This document shows positions 23,658 through 34,300 of a stretch of 64,000 nucleotides of DNA, piece by piece. The notes below the pieces were generated by a model. That model saw nothing but the letters and a program-made list of their open reading frames with translations, ran no database searches and was not told where the DNA came from. Origin of the DNA: Rhodosorus marinus. Taxonomy: Eukaryota > Rhodophyta > Stylonematophyceae > Stylonematales > Stylonemataceae. The translations under genes and the position numbers were made by a program. Location of the stretch: contig JAMWBK010000011.1 of the NCBI GenBank assembly GCA_029953675.1, forward strand, positions 496,001 to 560,000, read 5' to 3'. Within the stretch, counting starts at the first letter, position 1; each line of letters starts with the position of its first letter.

Positions 23658-24187
23658 TCACGGATCCGAAAAGTCAATTTGTTCAAGTAGAAGGTCCGCA
23701 AGGACCACAAACTCTGGATCAGCCATGAGCAGCTCCAGAGCTTTCCTTCTGTCCTTGGCCCCATCGACCGTCAAGAGCGCATCTCGAAACCTCTTCTGGG
23801 ACACGAGGCGTTTAATATCCTCGTTTAATCCTGCGGGAGAAGGAGACGTCAGGTATATGGGTACAGCCGTCGTTTTCAGCACATATAGCTCACCAATAGT
23901 TCTCAGCGCATTATCGCTGAGAATAACTCGGTCCTCATCGTCCTCATCCTCCTCAACAGGTCCTTTCGGCCTTGAATTCTCCTTGGGCCGAGCCGGTTCG
24001 CACTGCGTTTGCTTATGAACACGACTACACGCAACTGAACAGCTGCCGATACGAGTAAAAAACACCTCACGTGAGTAGAAAACTTGACAACCGATACCGA
24101 AGAGCAAACTTACAATGGAAGGAAACAAGTCGGGCACTTGTAGTTTGACTCGTTTGTCGAACAGACTTCACAGATTTTCCTCACCAT
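23658..24187 (-). CDS. zf-HIT protein, ZNHIT3-like
   Basis: The ATG at 24187 starts exon 1 (24187-24114), which joins exon 2 beginning at 24042 and rebuilds a zinc finger CPTCFLPFCSVACSRVHK...C preceded by CEVC. This is the HIT-type C2-C2-C2-HC pattern. A second intron (23893-23831, GTGAGC...CGCAG, 63 nt) is likely, because removing it gives a continuous helix segment SDNALRTIGLNEDIKRLVSQ typical of ZNHIT3. Its length is divisible by three, so retention stays in frame. With removal the protein is 131 aa; with retention, 152 aa. The C-terminal block (ELLMADPEFVVLADLLLEQI) matches the ZNHIT3 helical domain. ZNHIT3 (yeast Hit1) works with NUFIP/Rsa1 in box C/D snoRNP assembly. The first exon would be missed by an ORF-only annotation. 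Confidence 0.88.
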
Positions 24188-25028
24188 TAAGGAAAGCTCA
24201 GCCTATTTCATTCCGAAAAACAGATGCCAGACGAGCATACTACTCTATCCTCCGTCCTCGGATTTGTTCAAGTTGTTCAGGTCGGACCACCGACGGCGCC
24301 TCCTACCGAATCGGATGTACAGCTTGTGCTGGGCTTCTTTTGGTAGAAGGTTCCATTCCGCCAGGCAGACAAAGTAAATCTGATCCACTCGACTTTTGGG
24401 CTTGCAGGACTGCAGGAATACAAAGCTTTCGAGAGATTGAGCTCAGGGAATGCTCATCAAATTGTGCTGAGAAAAAAAAAAATCGCCGACGAAATCTCCT
24501 GCCGGGCCAAACACGGACAAGGAAGCCAATGTTACATTTGTACAAGCGCGGGGCCAATGCACTAGGCCAATGTTAAGTACCTACACTTTAAGAAAAGAAA
24601 AACCATAGAAACTACGGGCCAAAGCAGAAGAACGAATGTTACCACAACCGCATCGAGAAAAGTGGACCTATTTCTGTTGTTTTTGTAAAACAATTGCTTT
24701 GCCTTGAGATACCGGACTGAGTTTCAGAACTGTTTTCCACTGGCCCAAGATGCGGAGCGAATGTTACTTTGGGGTCGATAGGTGACACGGGCAGATTGAA
24801 ATCCTAGGCGAGTTATGAACATTGGCCCTGACTTTTCAGTTTTTTGGAAAGAACTGCTGGCCAAATTTCGGCAAGAGGTAAACGAGCTTTCAGAATAGGG
24901 TTTGAAGGAAAGCAATAGTATTTCTTCTACACTTCGGTCGGCGGAGGCTGTTTGTGGTGTGTGGGTTGGCTCAAGGTTAGGATGAACGACTAGACACCAT
25001 CCAGATAGGAGTGGAGGGTTGTTTTGGA
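24188..25028. other. Spacer with further CCAATGTTA words
   Basis: No gene was seen. The words CCAATGTTAC (24526), CCAATGTTAA (24569), GAATGTTACC (near 24634), GAATGTTACT (near 24759) and ACATTGGCC (24819) recur here and resemble those in the PPR intron at 20.5-20.9 kb. Confidence 0.4.
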
Positions 25029-25977
25029 ATGGAGCCTGAGGATGAAGCCAGATTGAAAGGAGTAGTTGTAGGTCGAAGTGTTTGGATTGACGATGGCGGG
25101 TGAGTGGCTTGCTTCCCGTCCTTTCGTCGAGTGAGTTTGTCTGACAATTTGCAGGGGTCTGTGTTGTAGCAGAAGCGACATTAGTGTCGTGGACGTGCTG
25201 GGAGTCGGCAAGGGCAACCTTTCCCGGGGAGTTCCTACGTTCGGGACGGACTCACGAGATGAGGATGCGCCCATGCTAGGTAGGTGAAGGGGCAGATGGT
25301 GATCACTAGCTGCGCGTTCTTGGGAGGTATTCTTACTCTCCGTACATGACAAGCACGTTTAGGAAAATTTGAAAGGGGACAACGTGAAGGAGATTCTCTG
25401 TTGGAGCATGTGCAATTATCGCTTTGGGAAGCATACTACTTAGCGGTTAATCGCGAAATGTTAACTCTTTCACGCGGCGATGACCATCTTTCCGCCGACG
25501 CCGCGTGGTCTGAGTTTAAAGAGTAGGTGGCTCGCGCCCTCAAAATCTTCGTGCAAGTCTCCAGAAAACCTGAAAATTGTTCTTAAATGTTGTCCTTGTT
25601 ACTCTGCGAAAAGCGCTGACCCTGATCTTCCTTACAAATACTCGGTATACGCCTGGTTCCGGGAACGAGGGGTGGTTGCTCGATCGGGACTCAAGCTTGG
25701 AGTAGAGTTTGCGCTCTATGAAGAATCCAGCATCGTGCAAGGTCACAGGCACGCGTTCGCGTTGGCCGTCGTTTGCGGACTCCCCTCTCAGCTCATCGCT
25801 GGAGATACCCAGCCAAACTGGAGCAGAATCCACAGCGCGATGCGCGTGGCTCATTCCGTCGAGAAAAAACTCATTTTGGTCCAGGTTTCTGGGAGCAGTT
25901 CTGAAACCTCCACCAGTGCGGAAAGCCTCAACACCTTGGCCATCCACACAATCGTCCTCAGCAAATGCGCAATGTGA
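25029..25977 (+). CDS. tRNA-splicing endonuclease catalytic subunit, SEN2-like
   Basis: Four exons (25029-25099, 25155-25279, 25363-25522, 25614-25977) join in phase to 239 aa, close to plant SEN subunits. The N-terminal part shows VLGVGKGNLSRGVPTF, equivalent to the GKGxLSRS block of SEN2, then LSLWEAYYLAVNREMLTL. The C-terminal nuclease fold has YSVYAWFRERGVVARSG, GVEFALYEE, GHRHAF and VEKKLILVQV. These supply the Tyr, His and Lys expected for the catalytic triad. The enzyme cuts pre-tRNA at intron borders together with SEN34, SEN15 and SEN54. The last splice junction (GA|GTAGGT to AAAAG|C) is the least certain; others nearby could be used. The two tRNA genes in this window have no introns. 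No other subunit is encoded nearby. Confidence 0.85.
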
Positions 25978-27419
25978 CCGCGGCCATATCAATTAACTGA
26001 AAATAGAAAACTTTATGTAATATCATATCCTCATTGGTGAATATCGATCACAAAGGACAGATGTCATATGACTAGTTAACATCTTGCAACTGCTCTTGAA
26101 CATGATTTGTCCACAGGGGCACATTGGCTCAATAAATTGGAAGACATTTTGAACCCTCCAGCGACTTAACGGCAAGTTCTCCATTGTAAATTACCTAAGC
26201 GTCTCGCAAACTCGAAACCTATTGGTCAACGTTCATATAGGACGGTTGTCGCGTAAAAATTGGATTATACGTTTTCGAAGATATCTAATTGGATAAATGC
26301 GTTATAGTTGGAGGCGTCTTAATCCAATAAAGACGTGCATCGTCAAACGAACTGACAAGATGATCACATCTTCTCTACATGAAGAGCCAGCAGCTTCCGC
26401 ATCCATGAAACGTGAGAAGATGCGGAAGTTCAGTAGCACCGAAAAGATAAACGACTCCGGTGAAACGCAAGTTAGGTGTATTCCGGTCCGAGAATCCATG
26501 CGGCGTTTCAGCAATCCAGTCCCACCTCCAAACCAGATATCCGAACCTCGCTTTTCCGATGATTAACCCGGAAGCTGAGCGCAGTTCCGTGATGGCAAGC
26601 TTCTCAGCATGCCTGTGCACTCTTCGCTTCACTTCCCAATACCTAATCAAAGCTCCTGCTGGAACCCGACTGGAGAACAACACACATCTGCACACAGAAT
26701 CAGACTGGTCTCCACTGTCAGTAGTTGCGCACATCCTAAATCACATTCCACGATACCGTCCCACCCAAACAAGAAACCCGTAGACCCAAAATCCACCATC
26801 GCATTCGGACAACAAGAGCCATGCGTCACCCAAACCTACCCAAACCGTCCCACCCCACAAACCTTCATGTCCCATTAGCAATCTTACCACATCCCCCTCC
26901 CCAATCGTGCTTCCCAGCAAAAATTATAATTCTAGAAACAGCAAATCAGAAACTCTCACAGTTCTCAACCCCATGCACCCCCCCCCAATTCCCTCTAACA
27001 ATCCTAGACTGTCCCAAACTCTCAAAACCCCACCCCCTTCCCATTACTAAATCCACCATCCCAAACTAAAATTAAAGATAAAACTACGCCGTTTTGTCAT
27101 ACGTCACCACAACCACGTCTTTTTTCCCACCGCCGACCTTTTTCTCTTTTTCTTCTGGTTCACTCCTGCTGGACAGGTTTTCCCACATTTCGGGCTTTTC
27201 TCTTCAGGGTTGGTGACAGGAATGGAAAGACTATATACTAAGTATTTGTGTCTTGGCATTCTTTTTGGAAGTTGGGATGGGAAGAGAGAGATGGGAAGAG
27301 ATGGCATGGGAGGGAGAGATATTGCAATTTTTGCTATAGGGAGTGACGAGGAGGGAGATTTGGGAGGATGATTTTGGGAGATAGCTGAGAAGGATAGGGA
27401 GTTTTTTTTGAAGAGCTAG
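25978..27419. other. Spacer with pyrimidine-rich tract
   Basis: No gene was recognised. ATTGGAT/ATCCAAT words occur near 26290-26330. From about 26750 to 27070 the plus strand is C-rich and short of G; from about 27230 on it is G-rich. The long minus-strand frame that crosses into the NDH-2 first exon (27231-27854) has biased composition and no motifs, so I treat it as a shadow. Confidence 0.35.
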
Positions 27420-29434
27420 ATGTGTGCGTTTGTTATTGGGTCTGGGGTCGGAGTGAGGACTGGTGGGGAGCGGAGGGGGGTGTGTGTGGGGAAGCGGGTG
27501 AGATGGGTTGAGAGGCGGGGGGTGGTGAGGGCTGTAGTTGAGCCTGACCAGAAGGAGACTGTTAAAAAGAAGGGTGTTGAGAAGGAGGCTGATGTTGTTG
27601 AGGAAAAGGGAAATGGTGCTGTTCCTCCGGAGGTGGGTTGTGTTTTTTTGTGAGTTTTGGGATGAGATAAGGTCTCTTACTCTGTTCTCACATCGCTGGG
27701 TTTTTTTTTGTTGTGCATTTTTTTTCATTGGATTTTTTTTAGGTGCCGTTGATAGTTCCGAAAAGGACAACGTTTGCTGGTCTGGTTTATGATCGGCTCC
27801 AGGACACGGGAGCGGATATTGCTCAGCATGTTGGTCGGATGGTGACAAAGCCACAAGTGAAGAAGGACGTCAAACGTCCCAGATTGGTTATCCTTGGCTC
27901 TGGTAAGGGAGGAGGCTAGGCGTCAGAGGATCAGAATTTCTTTGACCGCTGACACACGCGTGGATATTTGAACTGGGTTATCAGGATGGGCATCCCATTC
28001 GTTTGCAAAGGTCGTCGACGCAGTCAAGTATGAGGTAGTCATCGTATCTCCTAGGAACTATTTTCTTTTCACGCCCATGCTCGCTTCTACCGCTGTGGGA
28101 ACCATTGAATTTCGTTCAATTGTAGAACCGATACGGAAAGCAAATGAGTTTATCGACTACTTCGAGGCTAGCTGTCTGGGGATCAACATCGAAGACCAGG
28201 TACAGCATGACTTTGAATGACTGGATTCCCGCCTACGTGCTTCTAATTATGCGCATGAACTCTTATGCAGGTTATTAAATGCGAGAGCGTGCAACAACTT
28301 GAAGGAGAGTCAAACGTATTCGATATTCCTTATGACTACCTGATCCTCGGCGTGGGTGCGTCTACGAATACCTTCGGAATTCCCGGCGTGGAGGAAAACT
28401 GCTACTTTCTCAAGGAGATTGAGCAGGCTCGAGAGCTCAGGAAGGGCGTCATCACACGATTCGAGAGAGCCAACTTGCCCTCGACACCCGAGGAGGAGAG
28501 GAAACGGCTCTTGAGTTTTGTCGTCGTTGGTGGAGGCCCAACCGGTACGTAAAAGTTTAAGATGTCATTCGAAGTGACGGCGGATTACGGTCTAAAGCTG
28601 CTCGCTGGCGTTGTGATCACTTCATCAGGAGTCGAGTACGCGGCGGAACTTCACGACCTGGTTACTGAGGACATGTCCAAAAAGTACTCAAAGCTGATGG
28701 AGTATTTCAGCGTGTCGCTTGTGCAGAGGCAGGATACGATCCTCACTCAGTTCGACGGCGCTCTTCAGCAGCGCGCCATGGACAACTTCAAGCAGAGCGG
28801 CATAAATGTCATCACTGGTGCGAACGTCGTGGAGGTTACGCCGACGGCCATTCTCCTGAAGGACGGGAGGGAACTGCCACAAGGAATGACGCTCTGGGCT
28901 GCTGGAAATGGGACCCAAAGGCTGGTGCAAGACTTGCTCCATTCGATTCCCGAACAGACCGAAGCGAGGGGAAGACTCATCGTCGATGACTGGCTTCGTG
29001 TAAGGGGCGCGGAGAACGTTTTCGCGTTCGGAGACTGCGCAGCGATGGAGACCGGCGCACTCCCTCCAACTGCACAGGTAGCTGGTCAGCAGGGAGCCTA
29101 CCTCGGGCGCCTCTTCAACCGAGACTACTGCCTACAATGCGAACTTCCGTACGCTACTGCAAAGCCGAACTCGAACGTAGAGACGATTGGCATGACCGAC
29201 CTGGCGAAGCCGTTCCAGTTCCTCTCGCTAGGAATCATGGCGTACATCGGGGAAGAGAAGTCGATGATCCAATTCGAGGCCGGTGAGAACAAGGTCAAGC
29301 TCTCCGGCGCCTTGACCTACCTTCTCTGGCAATCCGTGTACGCAACGAAACAGGTCTCATTCAGAAGCAGAGTTCTCGTCCTCTTCGACTGGTTCAAGAC
29401 GAAAGTATTCGGAAGGGACCTCTCCCAGTTCTAG
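27420..29434 (+). CDS. Type II NAD(P)H dehydrogenase (NDH-2)
   Basis: Five exons (27420-27632, 27743-27902, 27985-28199, 28271-28544, 28629-29434) join in phase to 555 aa. The enzyme is a single-subunit flavoprotein that passes electrons from NAD(P)H to quinone without pumping protons, on the mitochondrial inner membrane or in plastids. The first nucleotide-binding fold reads RLVILGSGWASHSFAKVVD, followed by VIVSPRNYFLFTPMLASTAV. The second is LLSFVVVGGGPTGVEYAAEL. The FAD-linked VFAFGDCA and a C-terminal membrane-anchor helix (YLLWQSVYATKQVSFRSR) are present. The N-terminus (about 100 residues, basic then charged) looks like an organelle-targeting extension. No EF-hand insert is seen, which argues against the calcium-regulated NDB type. 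Splice sites are all GT-AG. Confidence 0.95.
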
Positions 29435-30998
29435 CTACACCACTATCCAACCTGCTCACTGTTCACATGGTGAGTATGGCTCATAGACTGATTCGGGGGA
29501 ATTGTTGAGCTGTACTCTAACGACGCTTACCAAAAAAGTTTCTCAACTGGGAGATCAAACTTGCCTCTGACGATGCATAAAGCCAGTTCTATTGTTGTTT
29601 TGAAGATTTAGATTAATAAATAAGTCCATAAGTTGTTCTCTGACGGACCGTCCTTTTGAATTTGTGACTCTTCCAAAGCTTTTGATGGTCTTCATCGATG
29701 TCCTGGAATCCAGCCGGACAAGCTTGCTCGCTCCCCATGGGTGCGGAGGTGGTGTACTTTGCTTGTCAGTCTTCATGCTCTCTGAGTCTTGGATGTTTAG
29801 ACAAAGTCTAGGACATCTGCGTTCAGCTATGTAAGCAAGCAGAGAAAGAACGTGCCTAGTTCTCTGACAGAGAGAAGGGGAGGGAAAGTTTAGTTGCGTC
29901 AAGGTAGGCACCTAGTCTCGAGCGAGCTTCTGGATGTGGTAGACCTCTTGTAGTCAGTGAGACAAACGCACTGAAGAGGGAAGAAGAGCAGGGGTGTTGC
30001 TGCTTCAGGGCTACAGAAAGTCCCGAAACGAGCTCCGTGGGTTTAGCAAGCAGATGCACAGAGGAAGGACGTGCCTAGTTCCTTGACCAAGGAGGCAAGG
30101 AAAGTCTTGATACTCCCAGTCTTGAACAAACTGCGGAATGCGGATAGAGTTTCTGTTTTCAGCGAGGCCAACACAGGACGCGTCCAGTTCTGACGGAGGT
30201 GAGAAGTGGATAACTCTGGTTGCTTCAGGGCTGCGTTTTCAGTGACAATCTCCGCCATGAGATAGAGAGCTTTAGGTTCATATAATGAGGGCGGAAACGA
30301 GCGGATCAAATTGGCGAAAGGAGGAAAAAACCTGGCTCTTTCTTGTGGGTGAGTTTGTTCGTCGCTGCGGATCATGACGACAAGACAAGCTTGAGCTGTT
30401 TGGAGAAAGAAATCTGTCAAGCTGCGTTGGTATCGGGCGACGGAGGGCGAGCCTTTTTTAAGTAGCGGATGTGGATGTGACAGGGAGTATTGGCGGTGAG
30501 CAGCTAGGGTGCAGAGCGTACCAGGACTTGGTAAGGGATTTGGAAGCTTTTGTGGAAGAAGACGGGTTTATGAAGGGCTGGTTTCTCAGTCAGTCAAGAG
30601 CTGAGCCAGTTGTGCCGTTGCGTTCCTATGGGACGGGGTGCTTTGAAGAAGGGGTAGCTTGAATTCTGACAATCGGCTGAACCGCTTTGGTCTTTCAGGG
30701 AAGGAGACTTTGTTTGAGGGGGGATAGCTTTCCAGCGGGTTGAGTCCGGCGCGGGGTTTAACTGAAGCTTTGAAGCGGGACAAACTGGGGGCGGACGAGG
30801 GAACTTGCGGGAGGTGGACGGGGGTGGATTTCTTTGGAAAAGAAGGATGGACTAGGATGGGAAGATGACATTTGTCTCTTCGTGAAGGGACCACGAGGTT
30901 GATTTCGTTGATACTCTTGAGGAGAGTAGAACTCGTCGGCCGTCTTACCGAGCTGGAAGCCGACCTCAGGTGTTTTTCCAAAGAAGGGGAAGTGTTTT
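29435..30998. other. Spacer with degenerate repeat units
   Basis: No gene was assigned. A block near 29835-29895 (AAGCAAGCAGAGAAAGAACG, then TGCCTAGTTCTCTGAC) recurs imperfectly at 30046-30110, and the nearby words GCTTCAGGGCTACAG and GCTTCAGGGCTGCG repeat with the same spacing (about 220 nt). Short minus-strand frames cover both units (29856-30059 and 30043-30420) with no known motifs. The last 500 nt precede the Mfd start and may be its promoter and leader. Confidence 0.35.
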
Positions 30999-33900
30999 AT
31001 GTGGGCGATGGCGTTTCTACCCGGAGGTGCTTGGGGCTTAGAGGGCCGAAGAAGAAGCGGTCTGCAGTATGCGTGTAAGAGGAGGTCTCGGATTGTGAGA
31101 TGGGGTTCAAAATCTGCAGATGATCTGCACGTTGAGAAGGCCATCCCTGCCATCAAGGTCGGCGAGCTGGTGATACATGACAAGTACGGAATCGGGAGGT
31201 TCCTGGGGGTTGATACGTCGACCACAGGTGAGGATTTCGCCGTTTTGGATTACAAGGATGGGGATCTTTTAGTTCCCATGTCACAACTGGACAGACTGTC
31301 GAGAGTATCCAAAGGTAGGTTTTGGAGAACAGGACTGATAGGGGCAGGGCAGCCGTTTTTGGAGTGTTTTAGGGGGAACTGAAGGAACGTGGGTTTTTTT
31401 TTTGCTGGTTTCGTTGTTTTGCTTGAGTTAAGATGATGGAAATCCGCGCATTGACAACCTCATCTCGTCCAACGCTTACTCGGAGAATCCGACGATAAGA
31501 AAACAGCGATCGAGAACGAGGCAGAGAAGCAGGGAAAAGGTTCGGCAGAGAATCTTAGATCTACAAGGTAGGGTTTTGTTATGGCCACTCCCAAGCGAGC
31601 GAACCTTGAAGAACTGCACATCCGGAACAGTGCTTATTCTGTCTTACGGATGCTCCAGAGAAGCATCGTTGACTTGTGCGTCACGGACTAGTCCAAGAGA
31701 ATCGTGCAACTAGTCGCCACTAGTCCAGCACATTGCCTTTCTGCTGCTTTCCAAGTCGTTTGGGATCAGCATTCCGCGTGTTTAAGTGCTTCCAGCTCGG
31801 GAAGGCACTCGCTGGTAGCTCTTCAATGTAGTCGTTCCTGAAACTACATTGAAAAGGAGCATACTCTGAACTTGTTGTTGGCAGTTCTATAACCCAACAA
31901 CAAACGCCTTTCCCGGTGCTTTCCACGTCGTTTGGGATTAGTATTCTACACGTGTACTTGACTCCTGGTCGGAACGCACTCGCTGGTAGCGGTTCGACGT
32001 AATTGTGTCTGAAGGGAGCAAACTCTGAACTTGTCCTTAACAACCTTCCGATTTTGTAGGCTTGTATGCGTCACGGAGCAAACTGCAAAGGCCGCCGATC
32101 GATTTCCACGAGCATGAACTGGAATCCAAATTCAACGAAAGCTTTCCGTTCAAGCTGACGAGCGGTCAGAAGCAGGCTTTAGATGAGGTCCTTGAAAACC
32201 TCTGCGAGGATGATCAACCGATGGACAGACTGTTGTGCGGAGATGTTGGGTTTGGAAAGACTGAGGTTGCGTTTAGAGCAGCGTTTAGGATGCTTTTGCA
32301 CGGCAAGCAGGTTTGGCAGAGCTTTTGTCAAGGCCGTTTGCTTTCTTTGGAGGTTCTTCGTGAGCTGATCGTTTTCTTTATTTCACGCACTGAGCTAGGT
32401 TGCGATTCTTTGTCCCACGACGATTCTCGCAACCCAACACAGTTTGAAGGCGTTGGAGAGATTCAAAGATGTTCCGGAACAGGTACGGATTGGATCTTTG
32501 TCGAGGTTCGTAAGGAGCAAGGAGCGTCTCGCGACCATTGCCGGCCTTTCCGATGGCTCCATTAACTTTGTCATTGGCACCCATGCGCTGCTCTCTGAAA
32601 GCGTCAAATTCAAAAACCTCGGGTTGCTTATAAGTAAGTCACCCGTGTTGAAGGAATCTGACAACCCCCTCGTTCATGCTCTATTCATCTCATTAAGTAC
32701 CTGGTAACACTTCCACAGTCGACGAGGAACACCGCTTTGGGGTCTACCAGAAGGAACAGATCCGAAACCAGAACAAGACAATCGATACTCTATCGCTCTC
32801 GGCGACGCCTATTCCACGCACTCTCCACTTGTCCATGAATGGCCTTCGGGATGTCTCAGTCATAACTACGCCGCCGGAGAACCGCTTGCCGATTATAACA
32901 AAGCTTGGACCGAGAGGAAACGGAACCGTTAGACGAGCCATAGGTTTCGAGCTCGCTCGTGGGGGACAGGTACTTTGGCCGCGACGACTACAGATGACTA
33001 GGAAGGGAGGCTCTGTAGAGGCAGTTTTCTCAACCCTCAAAAACTGTGGCCGTTTCGATTCGCAGGTGTTCTATGTGGTCAGACATATTTCGAAGATCAG
33101 AAACGTTGCGCTTTGGATCAAGGACATGTTTCCAGATAGGAGAGTTATCATTGCTCACGGGGAATGCAAAGACCTTGAGCGACGGATTAACTCGTTCGCT
33201 GAGGGAAAAGCTGACATTTTGGTCTGCACGACCATCATTGAAACTGGGATTGATATGCCACAAGTGAACACGATTGTAAGCTCTCAGTCCCTCTATGACT
33301 GTCTTCCATCTGTCGCTAACACCTCGTTTTCAAACGTACAGGTCATTGATGAGCCTGCGCTGCTTGGACTTGCTCAGCTGCACCAACTCAGGGGGCGTGT
33401 GGGTCGCAGCGAACTGCAGGGATACGCGTGGCTGCTCTATGAAGGCTCAAGAAACACGGTCAACGAAAGGCTTCGGATCCTTGAGCAGTATTCTGGTATA
33501 GTCCTTGGCGCCCCCAAGCGCTGAGTGTTTCCTTGGAGAAGTTGGTGTCGCTCATTGCTTTTTTGTTCAAACGTCTTAGGGCTAGGAGCTGGTTTTGAAG
33601 TAGCTCAGAAGGACCTAGAGCTCCGCGGGATGGGCTCGGTACTAGGCATTGAACAGTCTGGGAAGGCGACGACAATGGAACCCGCTGATTTCGCTCGAAT
33701 GTTGGCAGAAGAGATCTCACTGGCCAAGCAACCCGAACTTCGAGTTCTTCCCCCGCTACCGCAGGTGGCGGCCACTGAAATTTTCCTGCCGGTGGATTCC
33801 CACATTCCGAGAGATTACATAACGGATGACCACTTGCGACTTGAGATCTACTTTCAGCTTGCTAATGCCGAGAATGAGGCTGACCTTCAGGAGCTAGCAG

Positions 33901-34300
33901 AAAGAATCGGAAAACTGTGGGGAACTCCAATGCCTCTGAAGATGGTTCAGTTTATCAACCTGATTGAAATGAAAGTACGGCTCGGCCTCTCAAAATGATC
34001 TTTGAGTGATAAGTCTTACCTTCCCGGTCTCACGATGAAGAATTGATCCTCTGACCCGCGTCCAAATTGTTCCAGATCTATGGAAAATCACTAGGAATAT
34101 CCAAAATTGTTGCCGATAAACCGCACGTCGTGATAGATTGGGACATAGCCGCTCGGACGCTTAAATTTCTGACGTCGTTTATAGTCGATGAAAGGGATAG
34201 GAACAGGTTTTCTTTCGACGGCGAAAACGGGCAGATCATTCTTCGAGGAATGGGGCTCTTTGCTGGGGACGCGCAGGTTGCGAAGTTGAGGTCTTGGTAG
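30999..34300 (+). CDS. mfd: Plastid-type Mfd-like transcription-repair coupling helicase
   Basis: Nine exons join in phase: 30999-31314, 31433-31567, 32060-32310, 32399-32633, 32719-32969, 33066-33275, 33342-33495, 33580-33974 and 34076-34300, giving about 723 aa. The order is a short transit-like N-terminus, the CarD-like RNA-polymerase interaction domain (GELVIHDKYGIGRFLG...), the superfamily 2 translocase with Walker A GDVGFGKT and the box VAILCPTTILATQH, Walker B DEEHRFGV, SATPIPRTL, TTIIETGIDMPQVNTI, QLRGRVGRS, and the C-terminal TRCF domain. The UvrB-like, UvrA-binding N-terminal half of bacterial Mfd is absent, as in the chloroplast Mfd-like helicase of land plants. The protein is therefore expected to act on plastid RNA polymerase and DNA. 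The 3' end is uncertain: the frame stops at 34298, but a GTAGGC donor there could extend it to an exon near 34350. Confidence 0.92.
31720..32043 (-). other. Antisense ORF with a duplicated 50-residue unit inside an Mfd intron
   Basis: Within Mfd intron 2 (31568-32059, the longest of the gene at 492 nt) the minus strand is open for 107 codons. The translation holds two related units: SSEFAPFRHNYVEPLPASAF... and SSEYAPFQCSFRNDYIEELP.... Both continue into a basic stretch (IPNDVESTGKG versus ADPKRLGKQQKG). The DNA copies lie at about 31735-31880 and 31910-32035. Both units keep the same frame. It may be a fragment of a repeat-protein gene, transposon debris, or a real nested gene. No family was recognised. 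Confidence 0.35.

Noticed and set aside
27231-27854. 207-codon minus-strand frame across the NDH-2 first exon
   Set aside because: Composition is low-complexity, it is antisense to well-supported exons, and no motif is visible.
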